A stretch of DNA of 64,000 nucleotides, from positions 1,364,001 to 1,428,000 of the forward strand of contig JAJNNQ010000028.1 of assembly GCA_027886175.1 (NCBI GenBank), written 5' to 3'. Shown piece by piece: positions 34,775 through 46,715 of the stretch. Source of the stretch: Phylloscopus collybita (Eukaryota; Chordata; Aves; Passeriformes; Phylloscopidae). A model generated the notes under the pieces. It did not search any database. It saw only the letters and a program-made list of their open reading frames with translations, and was not told the DNA's origin. Numbering within the stretch: the stretch's first letter is position 1; each line of letters begins with the position of its first letter. The position numbers were made by a program, and so were the translations under genes.

Positions 34775-35393
34775 TGTAGCCATGGTTGGTGCTGTGATGT
34801 TTGGGTTCTCTGAAACTCTTTTCCCAGAGAGTTTTCCGCCAACAAGAGACACGTTTTCCTGACTGTAACCTTTGTTTGCATTCCTTTCCCTAGGAGGGAC
34901 TTCTTCTTGATGTCCCTCTGACTTGACCAATGTGATTGAAGAAGTTTGTCTTTCTTCCACCCCTTGGGTTGTTGCTGTGGGACACAATAAATGGAGACAG
35001 GGAGTGGTTCAGAAGACTGCTGGACCCCTTGATGAGGAGGAGCTGCAGGTTTATTTTCCAGGCTTCTTTTATACTTTTTACAAATGTGCCCACCTTAGAG
35101 GTGGGACCCCTTGGAACCATTGGTCACTTCCAGAGACCATCATGCGAAGTCCCTCCTCTGGGAAAGTACGTGGGAAACAAGGTAGTTTACAATGTGTGAC
35201 CTTGTTTACAGTAAAAGTGCCTGGGAACAGAATTTCCTAAAACCAAAATATGGCAGGCACGAATCGTGGCAACATTGGGTTGTTCTCTGTAGAACAGCAT
35301 AAAAGGGAAGAAATTCCCAGGTAATAAAGATTGGAGTCATTGTCAGCCTCCTGACCTCGGAGTCCGTGTCGTCGTCATCTTGAACAGCATCAG
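34775..35393 (+). mobile_element. ERV solo LTR interrupted by a second LTR
   Basis: Same family as the LTR at 32568: starts TGTAGCCATGG and ends 'cttgaacagcatcag'. It is about 308 bp once the nested insert is discounted. It is flanked by CTTAC at 34770-34774 and 35394-35398. It keeps 'cataaaaggg' and 'gtaataaag'. The nested insertion separates the two parts at 34970-35274. It lies in the same orientation as PTPRS, so its polyadenylation-type motif (about 35325) could in principle act on the gene transcript. Confidence 0.9.
34970..35274 (-). mobile_element. Nested solo LTR with 6-bp target duplication
   Basis: 305 bp inserted into the LTR at 34775. It is flanked by TTGGGT at 34964-34969 and 35275-35280. 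Its ends are a perfect short inverted repeat, TGTTGC and GCAACA, with canonical TG and CA termini. On the minus strand it carries a TATA-like 'gtataaaag' followed about 10 bp later by 'aataaa', which sets its orientation opposite to the host LTR. The 6-bp duplication is the usual mark of ERVK-like (class II) integrases. It must be younger than the outer LTR. Confidence 0.88.
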
Positions 35394-35424
35394 CTTACTG
35401 TGTCTCTTTGCCTCTGTCCCCCAG

Positions 35425-35566
35425 ACCATTGAATTTGATGAAAGTGCAGGTGCTGTCCTGAGGATCCAGCCCCTCCGCACCCCCCGGGACGAGAACATTT
35501 ACGAGTGTGTTGCTCAGAACCCTCATGGGGAGGTCACTGTCCACGCCAAGCTCACCGTCCTCCGAG
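35425..35566 (+). CDS. PTPRS: PTPRS exon, Ig domain 1 second half
   Basis: An exon of 142 nt, phase 0 to phase 1, between 'tcccccag' and 'gtacag'. It encodes residues 79-125, beginning [18 protein letters not shown] and ending HAKLTVLR. It carries the second Ig1 cysteine in the tyrosine-corner motif YECVAQN (Cys106), which should pair with Cys53. The first base after Arg125 starts the Glu codon completed by the next exon. The acceptor is unusual in that two nested LTRs end about 30 bp upstream. The likely branch point is CTTAC at 35394-35398, whose A lies 26 nt from the end of the intron and is itself part of the LTR target duplication. Confidence 0.95.
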
Positions 35567-37189
35567 GTACAGAACCTGACCAGTGTGCCACAGATGGGTG
35601 GGCCCTCAGATGGGTGGGAAGGCTGTTAAAAAATCATGGCTGAGGCACAAAAGTCCTCCAGGGTTTGGTTTGGTTTGGTTTCTTCTGACCCGTCAGGTCT
35701 GCTTGGTTGTTCTTATCCTGGAGAGCCATAAAAATGCTCTGTAAGAAACTGGATCACTTCAGGAGGTTTGACTGACGATGTGCTGGGGTTCCTTCCAACC
35801 TGAATGATCCCATGGCTCTTATGATCTTCCTCCCCTCCCCAAAATTCCTTCCCCAGGTTTATGAACAGCACCAGGAGCTCCCCGTTGTACACACAGAGAT
35901 GTGGCTCCAGGAAAAACCTTCCCTGAGGAATCACTGGATGGGCTGGGGGTTAGGTGATTGTAGATCTGCATGGGCTTTCACACATTGGGGAGCAATTCAA
36001 ACGTTTTTCCTGTGCAGTTTTTCCTGTTGTGCTTTTCTGGGCTTCTCCCCTCTTCCCAGAGGCCCTTGGTTCTGTGCAATCTCCAAGAAAACAATCCCAT
36101 TCTCCATTTTGTTCTGGTTCTTTTTCCCACTCGTCCCCGTTGCAGAGGATGTTTACATGGATGCCTCCCTCATGTCATCTGTTTGAAATATGCTCCCTGA
36201 ACTGGATGTGGGGGAGGGAACAATATGCTGTTGCTCTGGATGCCTCTGGATGTTTGCTGTTATCGCCCTGGAGATCCCAAAAATCATTGAGCAAGGCTGG
36301 GTGCTAAAACTGACCCATTTTTGGGTTTGGAACACCCATTAGTGATGTTCTCTGTTCAAACCACAGGGCAGTGCAGGTGATCCTGGCAGGAGTGGGGTGA
36401 TGGATAACTGCCTGAGAGCTCCCATGGGGAATTTAGCTTGGCTGTGGATGAAGCCATGGGCCTTTGAGTAGCACTGGCAGTAAAAGCCCTTCTGCAGGGA
36501 ACAAGACTAAAAACAATTCCAGGAGCTCCAGGCAGGAGCCCCACAGGGCCAAGGGGCAGCTCTGCCTTTGGGCCAGTTGCTTTTCCTTCAGCAATTCCAG
36601 CATTCCCTCCAGGAGCAGCTTAAATCCTTTTGTTTGCACAGGCAGCCAGCACGTCCTTCATAGTGCAGAGCAAAACTGGTGTGTGATTCCCCAACGTGCA
36701 GCAGGGAATTAACACCAGACATGAAGGGCACAAGGCAAAGCCCCCAACCTTCCTTTTTTTTTTTTTTTTTTAAGCTGGGAATATCCCTGCTGTGGACTCT
36801 GTGCTGTCAAGATTTTGGCTGCCTGGGAGCGTGGGGGCCCGTGGTCCAGTCATGCCTGACAGATTTGTGTAGGTGACTTAGATGTGTGTGCAGCTCCTGT
36901 GCCTGGCATGGCATTTAACCTTCTGTTGGAGGAAGGTGGTGGGATGGAGCTGTCAGGAGCTTGGAACGGCGCAGTGTGACAGGAGTGTGTCTAACTGTGG
37001 TTATCCCAGAGGGTGGGAGCCTTATTCTTCACACTTATTCCCATGAATTCCTTTGGAGCTGTGACAGGCTGGGAGAAGGGCCCCTGCAGTCATATTCAAA
37101 GTTTGTAGCCCTTGAATTTAGCTGCAAGCAGTGGCAAGGGAAGGTTCTCCTCCACTGCCTCCAGCAGGGAGCTGCAGTGGGAGGGATCG

Positions 37190-37512
37190 TTGTCTCGGAA
37201 TAACCAAGGTTGGACAGACCTCCAAGGTCACCAAGTCCAACCTTTGACCCATCCTCACCTTATCCCCCACCCAGAGCACTGAGGGCCATGTCCAGTTGTT
37301 CCTTGGGCACTTTCAGGGATGGGGACTCCAAACCTCCTTGGGCAGCCCCTGTCAAGGCCTGACCACCCCTTCCATGGAGAAATTCCTTCTGATGTCCAAC
37401 CTGAGCCTCCCCTGGCACGGCCTGGGGCCATTTCCTGCTCCTCTCTGTGGTTGCCTGGGAGCAGAGCCCCATTCCCACCTGGCCACAAGCTCCTATCAGG
37501 GAGTTGTAGGGA
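37190..37512 (-). mobile_element. CR1 LINE 3' fragment (about 320 bp)
   Basis: The reverse complement contains, in order, CR1 landmarks for 'ctacaactccctgataggag', 'ggccaggtggga', 'caggaaatggcc', 'ctcaggttggacatcag', 'aatttctccatggaagg' and 'cccaaggaggttt'. It ends in 'gaccttggaggtctgtccaa'. It is one of the two longest copies in the window and has no usable reading frame. Confidence 0.88.
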
Positions 37513-38997
37513 CTGGAATAGGAATGAACTGTGCTGGGGGGCCATCCTGAGGGACCAGGGCTCTCTGTACGTGTCCTTGTGCAGCTCCTCCTCCCGGGAT
37601 CAGCATCATCCATGTCAGCCAGACACAGCTGACAGCACAGGGGCTGCATCTTCCCACTGCCTGACTTCTACCACCCTTTGCTGACCCCACCAGAACATTC
37701 CAACTGTGGTGCTGCTCTCACAGCTCCCCTGCTCTGTTTGCCTGGTGGGACCTGGTTTGGAGTCTCCTGGAGCACTGGGGGTACCCGCTCATGGAACCTG
37801 AGGGAGCAGGAATTAACTGCAGGGTGGGCCAAGGTGATGTTGAAGAGCATCAAGGAAGCAGATTTTGTAGCATATCCTCCCCTTCCCTGCTCAGCTGGAG
37901 TTACTCCATCCTTCATCCCTCCTTAGCTCTCACACAGCAGAGTTTGTCTCCTCCTTATCTGCGTTTTTAAGTGCTGGGAAAGTGAAAAGCACCCAGCCAA
38001 ATGCACTGATCTGCACAATGACAAAGTGAGCATGTTGGCATCTACTTCTCTCCTGTTCCTCCCCTCTTCTGCACTCACCCACTCTCCTGTTTGTCTTTTC
38101 TCTCCTTGCTCAGCCTCCTCCTCTCTGTCTCTGCTCTCACTTGCAGAACTGGTGCTGAGCAGGGAGAGGGGGCTGCTCCACGGCTGCTCCACAGCCTGGA
38201 GATGGATGGGAGCTGTCATTTGCAGAACCTGTTACCTTGGCACACTCTGGAGAGTGGAAACCTGGCCCCAGCTGCTGCAAACTGCACGGGGGGCTCTGGG
38301 GTGGCTGTGCAGCCTGTTGCCTGTGCTGCTGTGATCCCAGACATACCTGTGGGTACCTTCCTGCACCAGCGTTGCAGCATTTCCTCAACACCAGTGCAGT
38401 CTCCTAACAGCAAATAACACAGAAAATATTTCCCCTTTGCAGAAGAGAAAACAATACATTCTTCCCTCCTAGATGCAGCTGCTGAAGGGATTGAGCCATA
38501 AACCCCTCTTCCTCATGCACATGATTACTCCTGGATCAGACCCTGGTAGAAACCCAAATGCCTTCAGATGAAAACAGGAAACTGCAGGAGAGGAAACCTT
38601 GGGGAGCTTCTGAGAAGCAGAGCCGTGGTGGACACTGTTCAACTCACAGTCCCTTCACACCAGCTCTGCTGGCTTGTTTGTCCTTCCTGCTCGGCTTCTC
38701 CAGGGATCCCAGTTTGGTAGGGCTGTGGAAACTGGCTGTTCTTTTCACAGCTGGCTAGACAGAATGCCTGCAAACCTGACTCCTGCAGAGCTCGGAGAAA
38801 AAGAAAGAAAACAGATTTGGGAAGCGTTTTCCAGTTGTTTTTGACTCCAGCTGCTGTTGTTTTTTGTTGTAACTTAGGCAGGAAGGAAGGTAGTTGGCAC
38901 GGGCACGCCAGCTCCCAGTTGGTGCGGATTCTCTAAACTGCCCACTCCCAAGAAAGATACTTATGTCCATATCTGTATCTCTTTGGATAGATAGAGA

Positions 38998-39165
38998 CAG
39001 AGAGGTTGTGGACTCCCCATCCCTGGCAGTGCCCCAGGCCAGGTTGGAGAGGGCTTGGAGCACCCTGGGACAGTGGGAGGTGTCCCTGCTCATGGCAGGA
39101 GTGGGGCTGGATGGGCTTCAAGGTCCATTCTGTCCCCAGCCATCCTGGGATTGTGTCTGTGTCTC
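38998..39165 (+). mobile_element. CR1 LINE 3' fragment
   Basis: Contains 'agaggttgtggactccccat', 'ccaggccaggttggagagg', 'gggacagtgggaggtgtccc' and 'gctggatgggcttcaaggtc' in CR1 order, in plus orientation. Confidence 0.85.
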
Positions 39166-41654
39166 CATTTATATCTCTATCATCTCCATCTATATGATGA
39201 TGATGATTATTGCTTCCTGTATGCAGATTATCCTTTCCCTCCACGTCTTTAGCAGCCTGAGAGAGATTCTGGTGCTCTGAAGGTTTTTCCTGTGCTGTCA
39301 GAGCTGAGTGGGCTCAGGGGACAGGGACCTGTGCTCAGCTGCAGGAGGCAGGGGCTGGCTTTCAAACAAGGACCAGACTGGCTCCATTCTTTGCTCTGTG
39401 GAAGCTGATGGAGGGAGTTCTGTGGGGGTTACTCCAGTGAGTAAAAGCAGCACAAAAAAGCAGTGACTAGTCCAGCTCAGTGTAAGGGAGCAGAATTTGG
39501 AGTGCCCTGCCCCACCCCTGGCTGCATCCTGGGCAGTGCTGTCTGTTCCTGGGGTTGCTGCACTCCAGAGCACGGGGGAGAAGGGGCTGTGGGACTCCCT
39601 CCTGGCCTGTCACTGGGGCTGCTATGGACAGACTTTCACAGCTTCTAGTGTTTCCCTCTTGGTTTCCTTTCGTGAAGGATTCAGACATTTCTCTAACAAT
39701 TCCAGCCTGAAATCTCCCTCACACGTTTCCTACTCCAAGAGCACATCTGCTGTGGGAATGTGTAAAGTTCTAGCAAGATCCCTCTGGTTTGCTGGGGTGG
39801 GGTTTTTTTTGGTTTTTTTTGTAATTGTTGGCTTTAAATCACGAAAGGTAAACAAGAAGCAGCTCTGGAAGGCTCAGCAGAGAGTCCCACGGGAGCACGT
39901 GGGGAAGGGAAGCTGCCCCCTCTGAAATGTTACCTTGCCATTTGGAAAATTCCTGGCAGCCTTTCTTCAAACTTGACTTGTTCTGCTTTTCTTGTAGTGA
40001 CCTGAAAATTGGGTGACATTGGCAGCAGATTAATTCTGTAACTTCTGAATAACATCAAAGTAATTTTAACTGAAGTGCCTGTAGACAGAGGGTATGTGGG
40101 GACACGTTAGTGCAGGGAACACAGGCATTACCTGTGCTGTTTTGGGGTGCAGCACACTTGTCTGAGGGCGCATTTTTTGCCTGTAAGCTCACAAATCTTA
40201 ATAACATTGTTAGGCTGTTGCTGTTTTCATAGTGAAACTTTCAGCTCCAAAGAAATGGAATCAACAGACAGAGCACATTACTGAGGCTCCTCCCCATTAA
40301 AATTGTCTTTGGCTGGGCAATAACAGAGAACTGAGGCACAGGTACAGACACATGGGTGGAAATAACTTGTTGATGTAATTTCACAAGGCACATAGTGCCA
40401 GGATACCTGGGGAGAGGGCAGCTCAAGTGCTCATAAACATAATGAAAGGAACAGGGATGGGTTCAAGAGTGCTGCATTTTGATTTTGATCCTGATTAAAA
40501 CTCGTGTCGCCTCGAGCTGCTCCATCTCTGTGTTCCTGCTTCTTCCACCCTGAATGAGGACAGCCGACTGTAGAGACCAGCCAGCATCCATATCTCCAGG
40601 GGAGAGTGAAAAATCCCTCCTCCTCTTCCCTTCAGAGCATCCTCTTGGCTTTCTGCACCGACTCCATGGCACGTCTCCTCACGCTCACACCCTCCTCCTC
40701 TAAATTATTAAACAACTGTGTACACCCTGCGGGAAAAAGAGCAGCAGCAACACCCGCTTTATCTTCCTTAATCATCCTCATTTCCAGCTCAGCTAATTAG
40801 CTAAACCCAGGGCTGCCACCTTCCAGAGTGACAGGGGGACAGAGCAGCCCTGTCCCCTGGCTGGAGCTGGGGACCCTCGCTGTGTGTGGCAGCCTGAGCT
40901 GGGTCCAGGCACATCCCCGGGCACAGAACGTGTCCCTGGGTGGGATTTATGATAAATGACAGCTGAAGTGCTCCTCTCTCTTCCCCTGCCTCTCTGCATC
41001 CCTCCTCCCCTGCTCTTTCTCACCCTCCTTTGCTCAGTGAGGCCTTGAGGTGATTCACCAGCTTAGGGGGGCTGTGAGGAGCTGGGTCTAAGTCAGGGAT
41101 GAACAAGGTGCTCCCTTCACATATGGCAGCTGCACCTCAGGAAAAGCTTTGCCTGCCTGAGCCAGCACGATTCCAGCAGCAGCAGCAGCTGCCCAGATGT
41201 GCCCTTGAAGCATCTCCAGCTTGTGCCTGGCTCTCTTTTGTTCTTGGCTGAGCTGATTTCAGAAGGAGAATTCACAACCCCAACCATTCCTTGTTTATTT
41301 GGGGCCGGGTCTGGGGGTGTTTGGGGAGGGATGGGGAGGGTGGCAGGGCACATGTGTGCAGCTCTCGTGGGGATTGCAGTGAGGTTGTAATTGCACTGTT
41401 ACAGGGAACCCAGCTGTCAGGGGCTGGAGGAGTTTTGCTTCCCTGGCAGGAAGGAAATGCGAGCACTCGAACGGGAGCAGCCTGTGATGTTCAGAGCTGC
41501 TTCCTCTGCTCGTCTGATCCTCCACTCTGATCACGCCTCTCGTCGCAGTTGTTTTAATTAAACTCAGAGGAATTCTGCACATTGTGCTGCAGGATTAACA
41601 TTTTTGTTTAATTAGAAACACTCGGTAATAATGGTTGTACCCGGCCTCCCCCAG

Positions 41655-41698
41655 CACACACTCACACACTCACACACACACACATGTGCACACACATC
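41655..41698 (+). repeat. (CA)n microsatellite
   Basis: CACACACT/CACACACA runs with a central ATGTG interruption. Likely length-variable. Confidence 0.85.
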
Positions 41699-42137
41699 CC
41701 GCCAGGCACAGGTTTTATTCCCTCCGTGGATTAATTGGCTGATGGAGGGAAGGGGCAGGGGCTGGAGGCAGGTGGAGCAGCCTCACCGGGGAGCAGGATA
41801 AAAGCAGGGATCAATAGTGATGTCATCTGCAGCCAATGCGGCTCCAGTCCTCACCCTCCCACGGCTGCTGAGGGAGAGGAGGGGAGGGAGGACCATTAAA
41901 GCCTGGCTGAAAGCTGTGCACAGGCACAGCCATTCCCAGAGTCCCTGTGCTGGCCTGGCATCACTCCTAGGGGGCTGGGGGGGCTGCAGGAACACACAGT
42001 TTGGGGCGTCCTGCAGTGTCCCAGCATAGCCCAGGGAGCTCAGAGGGCTGGGTCAGTCCCCAGTTCAAGATGTGTGTGAACAGCTCCAATTTATGATACA
42101 AAGTTCTGGTTTAGAGGTGCTTCAGATGCACCAGAAT

Positions 42138-42368
42138 GGCTTTAAACTGAAAGAGTGCAGGTTCAGATTCAGGAAGAAATTCCTGCCTGTGAGGGTGGAG
42201 AGGCCCTGGCACAGGGTGCCCCTGGATCCCTGGCAGTGCCCAAGGCCAGGTTGGACACTGGGGCTTGGAGCAGCCTGGGACAGTGGAAGGTGTCCCTGCC
42301 CATGGCAGGGGTGGCACTGGATGGGCTCTGAGGTCCCTTCCAACACAACCCATTCTGGGATTGTATGA
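42138..42368 (+). mobile_element. CR1 LINE 3' fragment
   Basis: Runs from 'ctttaaactgaaagagtgc' through 'gaaattcctgcctgtgaggg', 'aggccaggttggacac' and 'gtgtccctgcccatggcagg' to 'gtcccttccaaca' and 'ttctgggattgtatg'. Plus orientation and close in sequence to the copy at 46525. Confidence 0.88.
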
Positions 42369-43447
42369 AAAGCCACCCACCACAGCAAGGCCACTGGGTT
42401 TCTCCCTTGTCCTGCTGTCTCTGGGTTCTGCCATTTGTATCTGGCTCCGTTCCTCCTTTTATCCATCATGTGCCAGCCTTAGGAAACAAGCTCTGGGTGT
42501 GTTTGCAGTTGGCAGGATGGTTCCCAGCCAAGGCCAGCCCCATCTCAGTGCCTCTGTGAGAGCTCCCAGCAGTGTCAGTGGCGGGCTGGTTGTGATGGAT
42601 GTTCATTTTTTAAGAATCCCACCTTTTTTTAATTCGCTGCATTGTTTCCCTTCTGTTCCCTCACCTGTTTTTGGGATGGATTCCATGCCCCAGCCTCCCC
42701 AGGCTGTGATTCCCTGACATGGCTCATTGGAGATGACAGAGGATCCCTCCCAAATCTCACTCTGCTGCTGGCATCCTCCTTCCAAGCTGCCCTCCCCCAG
42801 ACACTTTCTGGTGGGGGGGGAAAGGCACGTTCCTGAGCTGTGGCAGCCAGCATGAGACAGCTCTCCCCACCCCACAGGAGTAAGGGGCTGTGTCAGATAT
42901 TATTGGGGAAGCACCAGGGTTTCGTAGGAGTTACCACAAATTAGTCAGCATTGTTGGGATTGCCCTCCTCACCCTCATTAGTGAAGGCAAAAGCAGGATT
43001 GAGAGGAGCAGGAAGCTCAGTTGAAGCTCAGCTGAGCCTCTCTGCTGGGTGCTGGTGCCACTGTTCTTGGAGGGCAGCAGCACTCAGAATTAATAAATCT
43101 AAAACTCACACCCTGGCTGACAGCACTTGGCGTATTGTTGTTGTGTGTGTCCCCTCTGGTCACTGCAGCTGAAGGAGGAGATTTTCCTCTCCTTTCTCTC
43201 CCAGTCCCACTGTCTTTGACAGCCCTTTCCACGTGGGTTCTTCCATCATTTCTCTTGTGCAGTGTGCTTTGTACTGTGAGGTTTGGAGGGGGAAGGTGAG
43301 CCCTGCCTTTTAACTGTGTCTGCTCAGAGTGCTCTGTGCAGTGCAGGGATCCCTGCACAAGCCTCTGCTCTGCAAACCAGCCCTGGCAGAGCTTCCCTGC
43401 AACACCTGGAGAAACTCTGACACAGTGACTCCAACACAAATCCTGTG

Positions 43448-43820
43448 AAGAGCAGGAGAGGCAGCTGGGGAGGCTCAGCCTGGAGGAAAGGAGCCTCAGG
43501 AGGGACCTTCTCACTTTCTGCAGCTCCCTGACAAGAGGGGGCAGCCAGGTGTGGGTTGGTCTCTGCTCCCAGGTAGCCAGTGGTAGCACAAGGGGAAGTG
43601 GCCTCAGGTTGCTCCAAATTGTTCAGGTTGGATATCAGGAAAATTTTTTTCACTGAAAGAGTGAATCAACATAGAACAGACTGCCCAGAGTCACCATCCC
43701 TGGACACGTTCAAAAAATGAGTTGACGCGGCACTTGAGGACGCGGTTTAGCAGGCAGGTGGACCTGGGGATCTGGGAGGTCTTTTCCAACCTCAGTCATT
43801 CTCTAATTCTATTCTGCTAT
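43448..43820 (+). mobile_element. CR1 LINE 3' fragment (about 370 bp)
   Basis: The longest CR1 piece here. Landmarks are 'ctcagcctggaggaaagg', 'gggttggtctctgctccc', 'ggttggatatcaggaaaa', 'gactgcccagagtcaccatc', 'gacgcggtttagcaggc', 'ggtcttttccaacctcag' and an ATTCT-type tail. Plus orientation, ending about 220 bp before the next PTPRS exon. Confidence 0.88.
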
Positions 43821-44039
43821 TCCCCAAAGGGTTTTAAAAGATGGCATTTAAATGCAGAATCTGGTGGGACACCACCCAGAATGGACAAGCTGGTAAATCT
43901 TACCCTGTCAGGGCGTTTTCCACCTTGGAGTGTTTGAACTTGCATTGCACAGGGCAGCGTTTGCCAGATGCTTCCCTGGGGGTGTCCCACTGAACCCTGG
44001 CACCTGTTGAAGCCCTTCTCTTTGTTCTCCACCCCTCAG

Positions 44040-44228
44040 AGGACCAGTTACCTCCCGGCTTCCCCAACATTGACATGGGGCCGCAGCTGAAGGTGGTGGA
44101 GCGGACGCGGACGGCCACGATGCTCTGCGCGGCCAGCGGGAACCCCGACCCCGAGATCACCTGGTTCAAGGATTTCCTGCCCGTGGACCCCAGCGCCAGC
44201 AACGGCAGGATCAAACAGCTGAGATCAG
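44040..44228 (+). CDS. PTPRS: PTPRS exon, Ig domain 2 first half
   Basis: An exon of 189 nt, phase 1 to phase 1, between 'cacccctcag' and 'gtaagg'. It encodes residues 126-188, starting [18 protein letters not shown] and ending GRIKQLRS. It has the first Ig2 cysteine (TMLCAASG, Cys155) and core tryptophan (ITWFKD, Trp167). The stretch [18 protein letters not shown] is highly characteristic of LAR-type phosphatases, and the exon reads as PTPRS. Its CpG-rich, low-divergence sequence contrasts with the surrounding intron, as expected for a constrained exon. The last base is shared with whichever exon follows, so meA3, meA6 or the 53675 exon can all be joined in frame. Confidence 0.96.
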
Positions 44229-45589
44229 GTAAGGTCTGGGGCTGAGGCTGGAGGGGTTGAGAGCAAACACAGACATGAGGAGACTGACTGCAGAGGGTTC
44301 TGAAAGAGAGGAGAGGGCTGACAGATGCAGGCCCGACTGCTGCAGACTGGGGCGTTTTAGTTTTTTGGTTTTTACACCAAGGGTGGTTGGAGTTTCCACT
44401 TCGAGCCCTCCTGGTCTTCACTGCTGCCCAGTTGGCATGAAGGGAATGACAACAAGGAAGCTGGTGCCCATCCAGACAAGTTCCCTGGATCATGGTGCTC
44501 TTGAGCTCAGGGGAAACTCCAGGAATGGGGGCTGAGGGTTTGCTCCTCGGAGCAAGAACTTGCAAAGGAAGAAAGACCCACTCTGGCAGACACACGGATT
44601 TTTAGGCCACACACACCTGGTGTAGGGTCCATGGCTCAGGCAGCCTCTTGCTGTCAAACACGATGGTGCAAATGGAGCCTCTCAAAGCTGGTGTTGAAGA
44701 ACAGCTCTTGCAGGATTGTCCCCAGCATCACGTCCCTGCAGCCATCGCTGGAGAGCACTTGGGAATGTTCCGGAGTGACCCCTCGGTGCCTCTGCCCATG
44801 GAGTCCATCTCCACCAACAGATGTACCCCAGCTCCGTGGCTCTTGTCAGTTTTCCATCTTTCCCCATCTGCTTGTCCATCTGTCTCTCTTGTTTGTTTTC
44901 TGTTTGCTGTTTTGTGTGTGTGGCAACGTGACATCTCTTAATAATTCACGTTTCAGGAGCTGTTTTTGTACTTGTTAAATCTGCCAGTTCTCTGTGTGAG
45001 AGTGTGTGCAAGGAGGGCATAGGTGGATTTATTTTTGAGTACTACTGATAAAGCACTTCCGTTGATAGCTGCAAAAATGAAACAAGTTTTGTAAGTTCTA
45101 CCTTTTGACAAAAACTAACCCAAGAAATAATCCTTTTCACAAACTGCTAGGGCTGACTGCTTTGACCCAGCCTAGAGGAAAGGTGTCCATGGTTCATTTT
45201 TAAGTATTCTTTGGCAAAAGAAAGATGTTGTAGGCAGAGGGAAAGCAGAGGCTTTGGTGAGGCAACTGGAGTTGATTTGTTCATTTTAGACCTTCCACAA
45301 GTTCTCCAGTCAAATGATGACCAACTGCTCCTGCCCAGATCTCTGCTGGCCCTGGAGAAATCAGTTCTGACTCTGTCCTGCTGGATCTGGACAGCAAGGC
45401 ATGGAAACACCTGGCTTTCCTCTTGCTTGGTTTGGCAAAGATTTTACATCAAAGTTTTTAGTTCTGTGGGCCAGCCGTGGAAAAGCTTCAGCATAGCTCC
45501 AGTTTAATGTAGCTTTTACACACCTGCATAAATGCCTCCTTGCTCAGTGAAGCAAAGTTAGAAGCAGATCCTTAAACTGCTTTGTTGGA

Positions 45590-46010
45590 TTAGAATGGCT
45601 TGTTGAATCCCACGAACGCAGATGAGATTGACCTCCCTGTTTTATCATAACAGCTGAGGCAAATGCAAATAAAAAAAAATTCATTCAGCATAAATAATGA
45701 GAGGTAAACTAGAATTGTATCATGCTCTGTGACCGTGATCTGAAGTGTGAGTAATGCACAGGCAGATTATTTTTAATGCATTCATCATCTTGCTAGAATG
45801 CCTTTACTCTTTAGCTCGGTTTGATCTGGTGCTTTCCTTGAAGCCACCTGAGTGCTGCCTTTTTATTCCAGTGAATTTATTAACCTCAGAGTGAACCCTT
45901 GACCCTTCTGATAAACAGAAGATACCTGCTGAGATTTAATCTCATTTACAGCTGCTTTGAATTAGCAAACTGGTGAAACCCTGAAGCATCCCTGTTGTCT
46001 TCAGGGCACA
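45590..46010. promoter_or_regulatory. Candidate conserved non-coding element
   Basis: AT-rich, repeat-free intron with a POU octamer ATGCAAAT at 45663-45670 and several homeodomain-like cores ('gcataaataatgag', 'tatttttaatgcattc', 'gaatttattaacc'). It may be an enhancer or splicing-control region for the nearby neuronal microexons. This is inference from texture only. Confidence 0.25.
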
Positions 46011-46524
46011 AACCTGTTGCCTGCACGTTGGGGAGTGCAGGTCCCTGAGCAGTCAGGACTTCCCAGTTGTCCAATTTCATCTGCTTTCATGGCCTTCCAA
46101 ACCTTGCATGTTCTGCAAAGAGAGGCCTGCAGAAGTGCAAAATATTAACCTTAGGGTGGTTTAACATGTGCTGTGCCAGCACTTGTGTCTGTGGAAGGGA
46201 GTCAAGGCCGAGGCAGATTCGAGCGTGGCATTGTGAGGCCTGTTGGAGCTGCTGAAGTGAGATCTTCTTAATTTCATATCTTCATCTTCCCAGAAAACAA
46301 CCTCTGCTGCCAGAAGGGTGGCACTAGCACACATCAGGGCACTGGGGGTGCTCCAGGGCACTGCTGATGGTCTTCAGGGCCTTTCACCCACCAGCCACCA
46401 GTGGGACTCCAGCCAAGGCCCCTGGGGTGCCCAGTGACACCCAGCTGGAGGGTGCTGGACAGACCCTCTGGGAACAGGGAGGAGCAGCTCTGCAGCTAAA
46501 TCACAGCTGCACTTTGTGCTGACA

Positions 46525-46715
46525 GCTTTAGCAAGATTCAGGGAGAAATTCTCCCTGGGAGGGTGGGCAGGCCCTGGCACAGGGTGCCCCTGGATCCCTG
46601 GCAGTGCCCAAGGCCAGGCTGGACATTGGGGCTGGGAGCAGCCTGGGGCAGTGGGAGGTGTCCCTGCCATGGATGAGCTTTAAGATTCCTTCCAACTCGA
46701 ATCAGTCTGGGATTT
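46525..46715 (+). mobile_element. CR1 LINE 3' fragment
   Basis: Contains 'gagaaattctccctgggagg', 'aaggccaggctggacattgg', 'ggcagtgggaggtgtccctg' and 'ttccttccaactcga' in CR1 order. Similar to 42138-42368. Confidence 0.87.

Larger units (their letters stand above)
33895..35424 (+). other. PTPRS: PTPRS intron 2 (1.5 kb)
   Basis: Bounded by GTGAGA and 'gcctctgtcccccag'. The first 0.87 kb looks like unique intron. The last 0.65 kb is almost entirely two nested ERV LTRs. The second copy of the outer target duplication ends at 35398, leaving only 26 bp of host intron before the exon. Confidence 0.9.
35567..44039 (+). other. PTPRS: PTPRS intron 3 (8.5 kb)
   Basis: Bounded by GTACAG and 'ccacccctcag'. 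No exon was found. It holds a reverse CR1 piece (37190-37512), plus-strand CR1 pieces (38998-39165, 42138-42368, 43448-43820), a poly-T near 36757-36773 and a CA-rich microsatellite (41655-41698). A weak CR1-like tail may lie near 35775-35822. The remainder shows nothing I can name. Confidence 0.88.
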
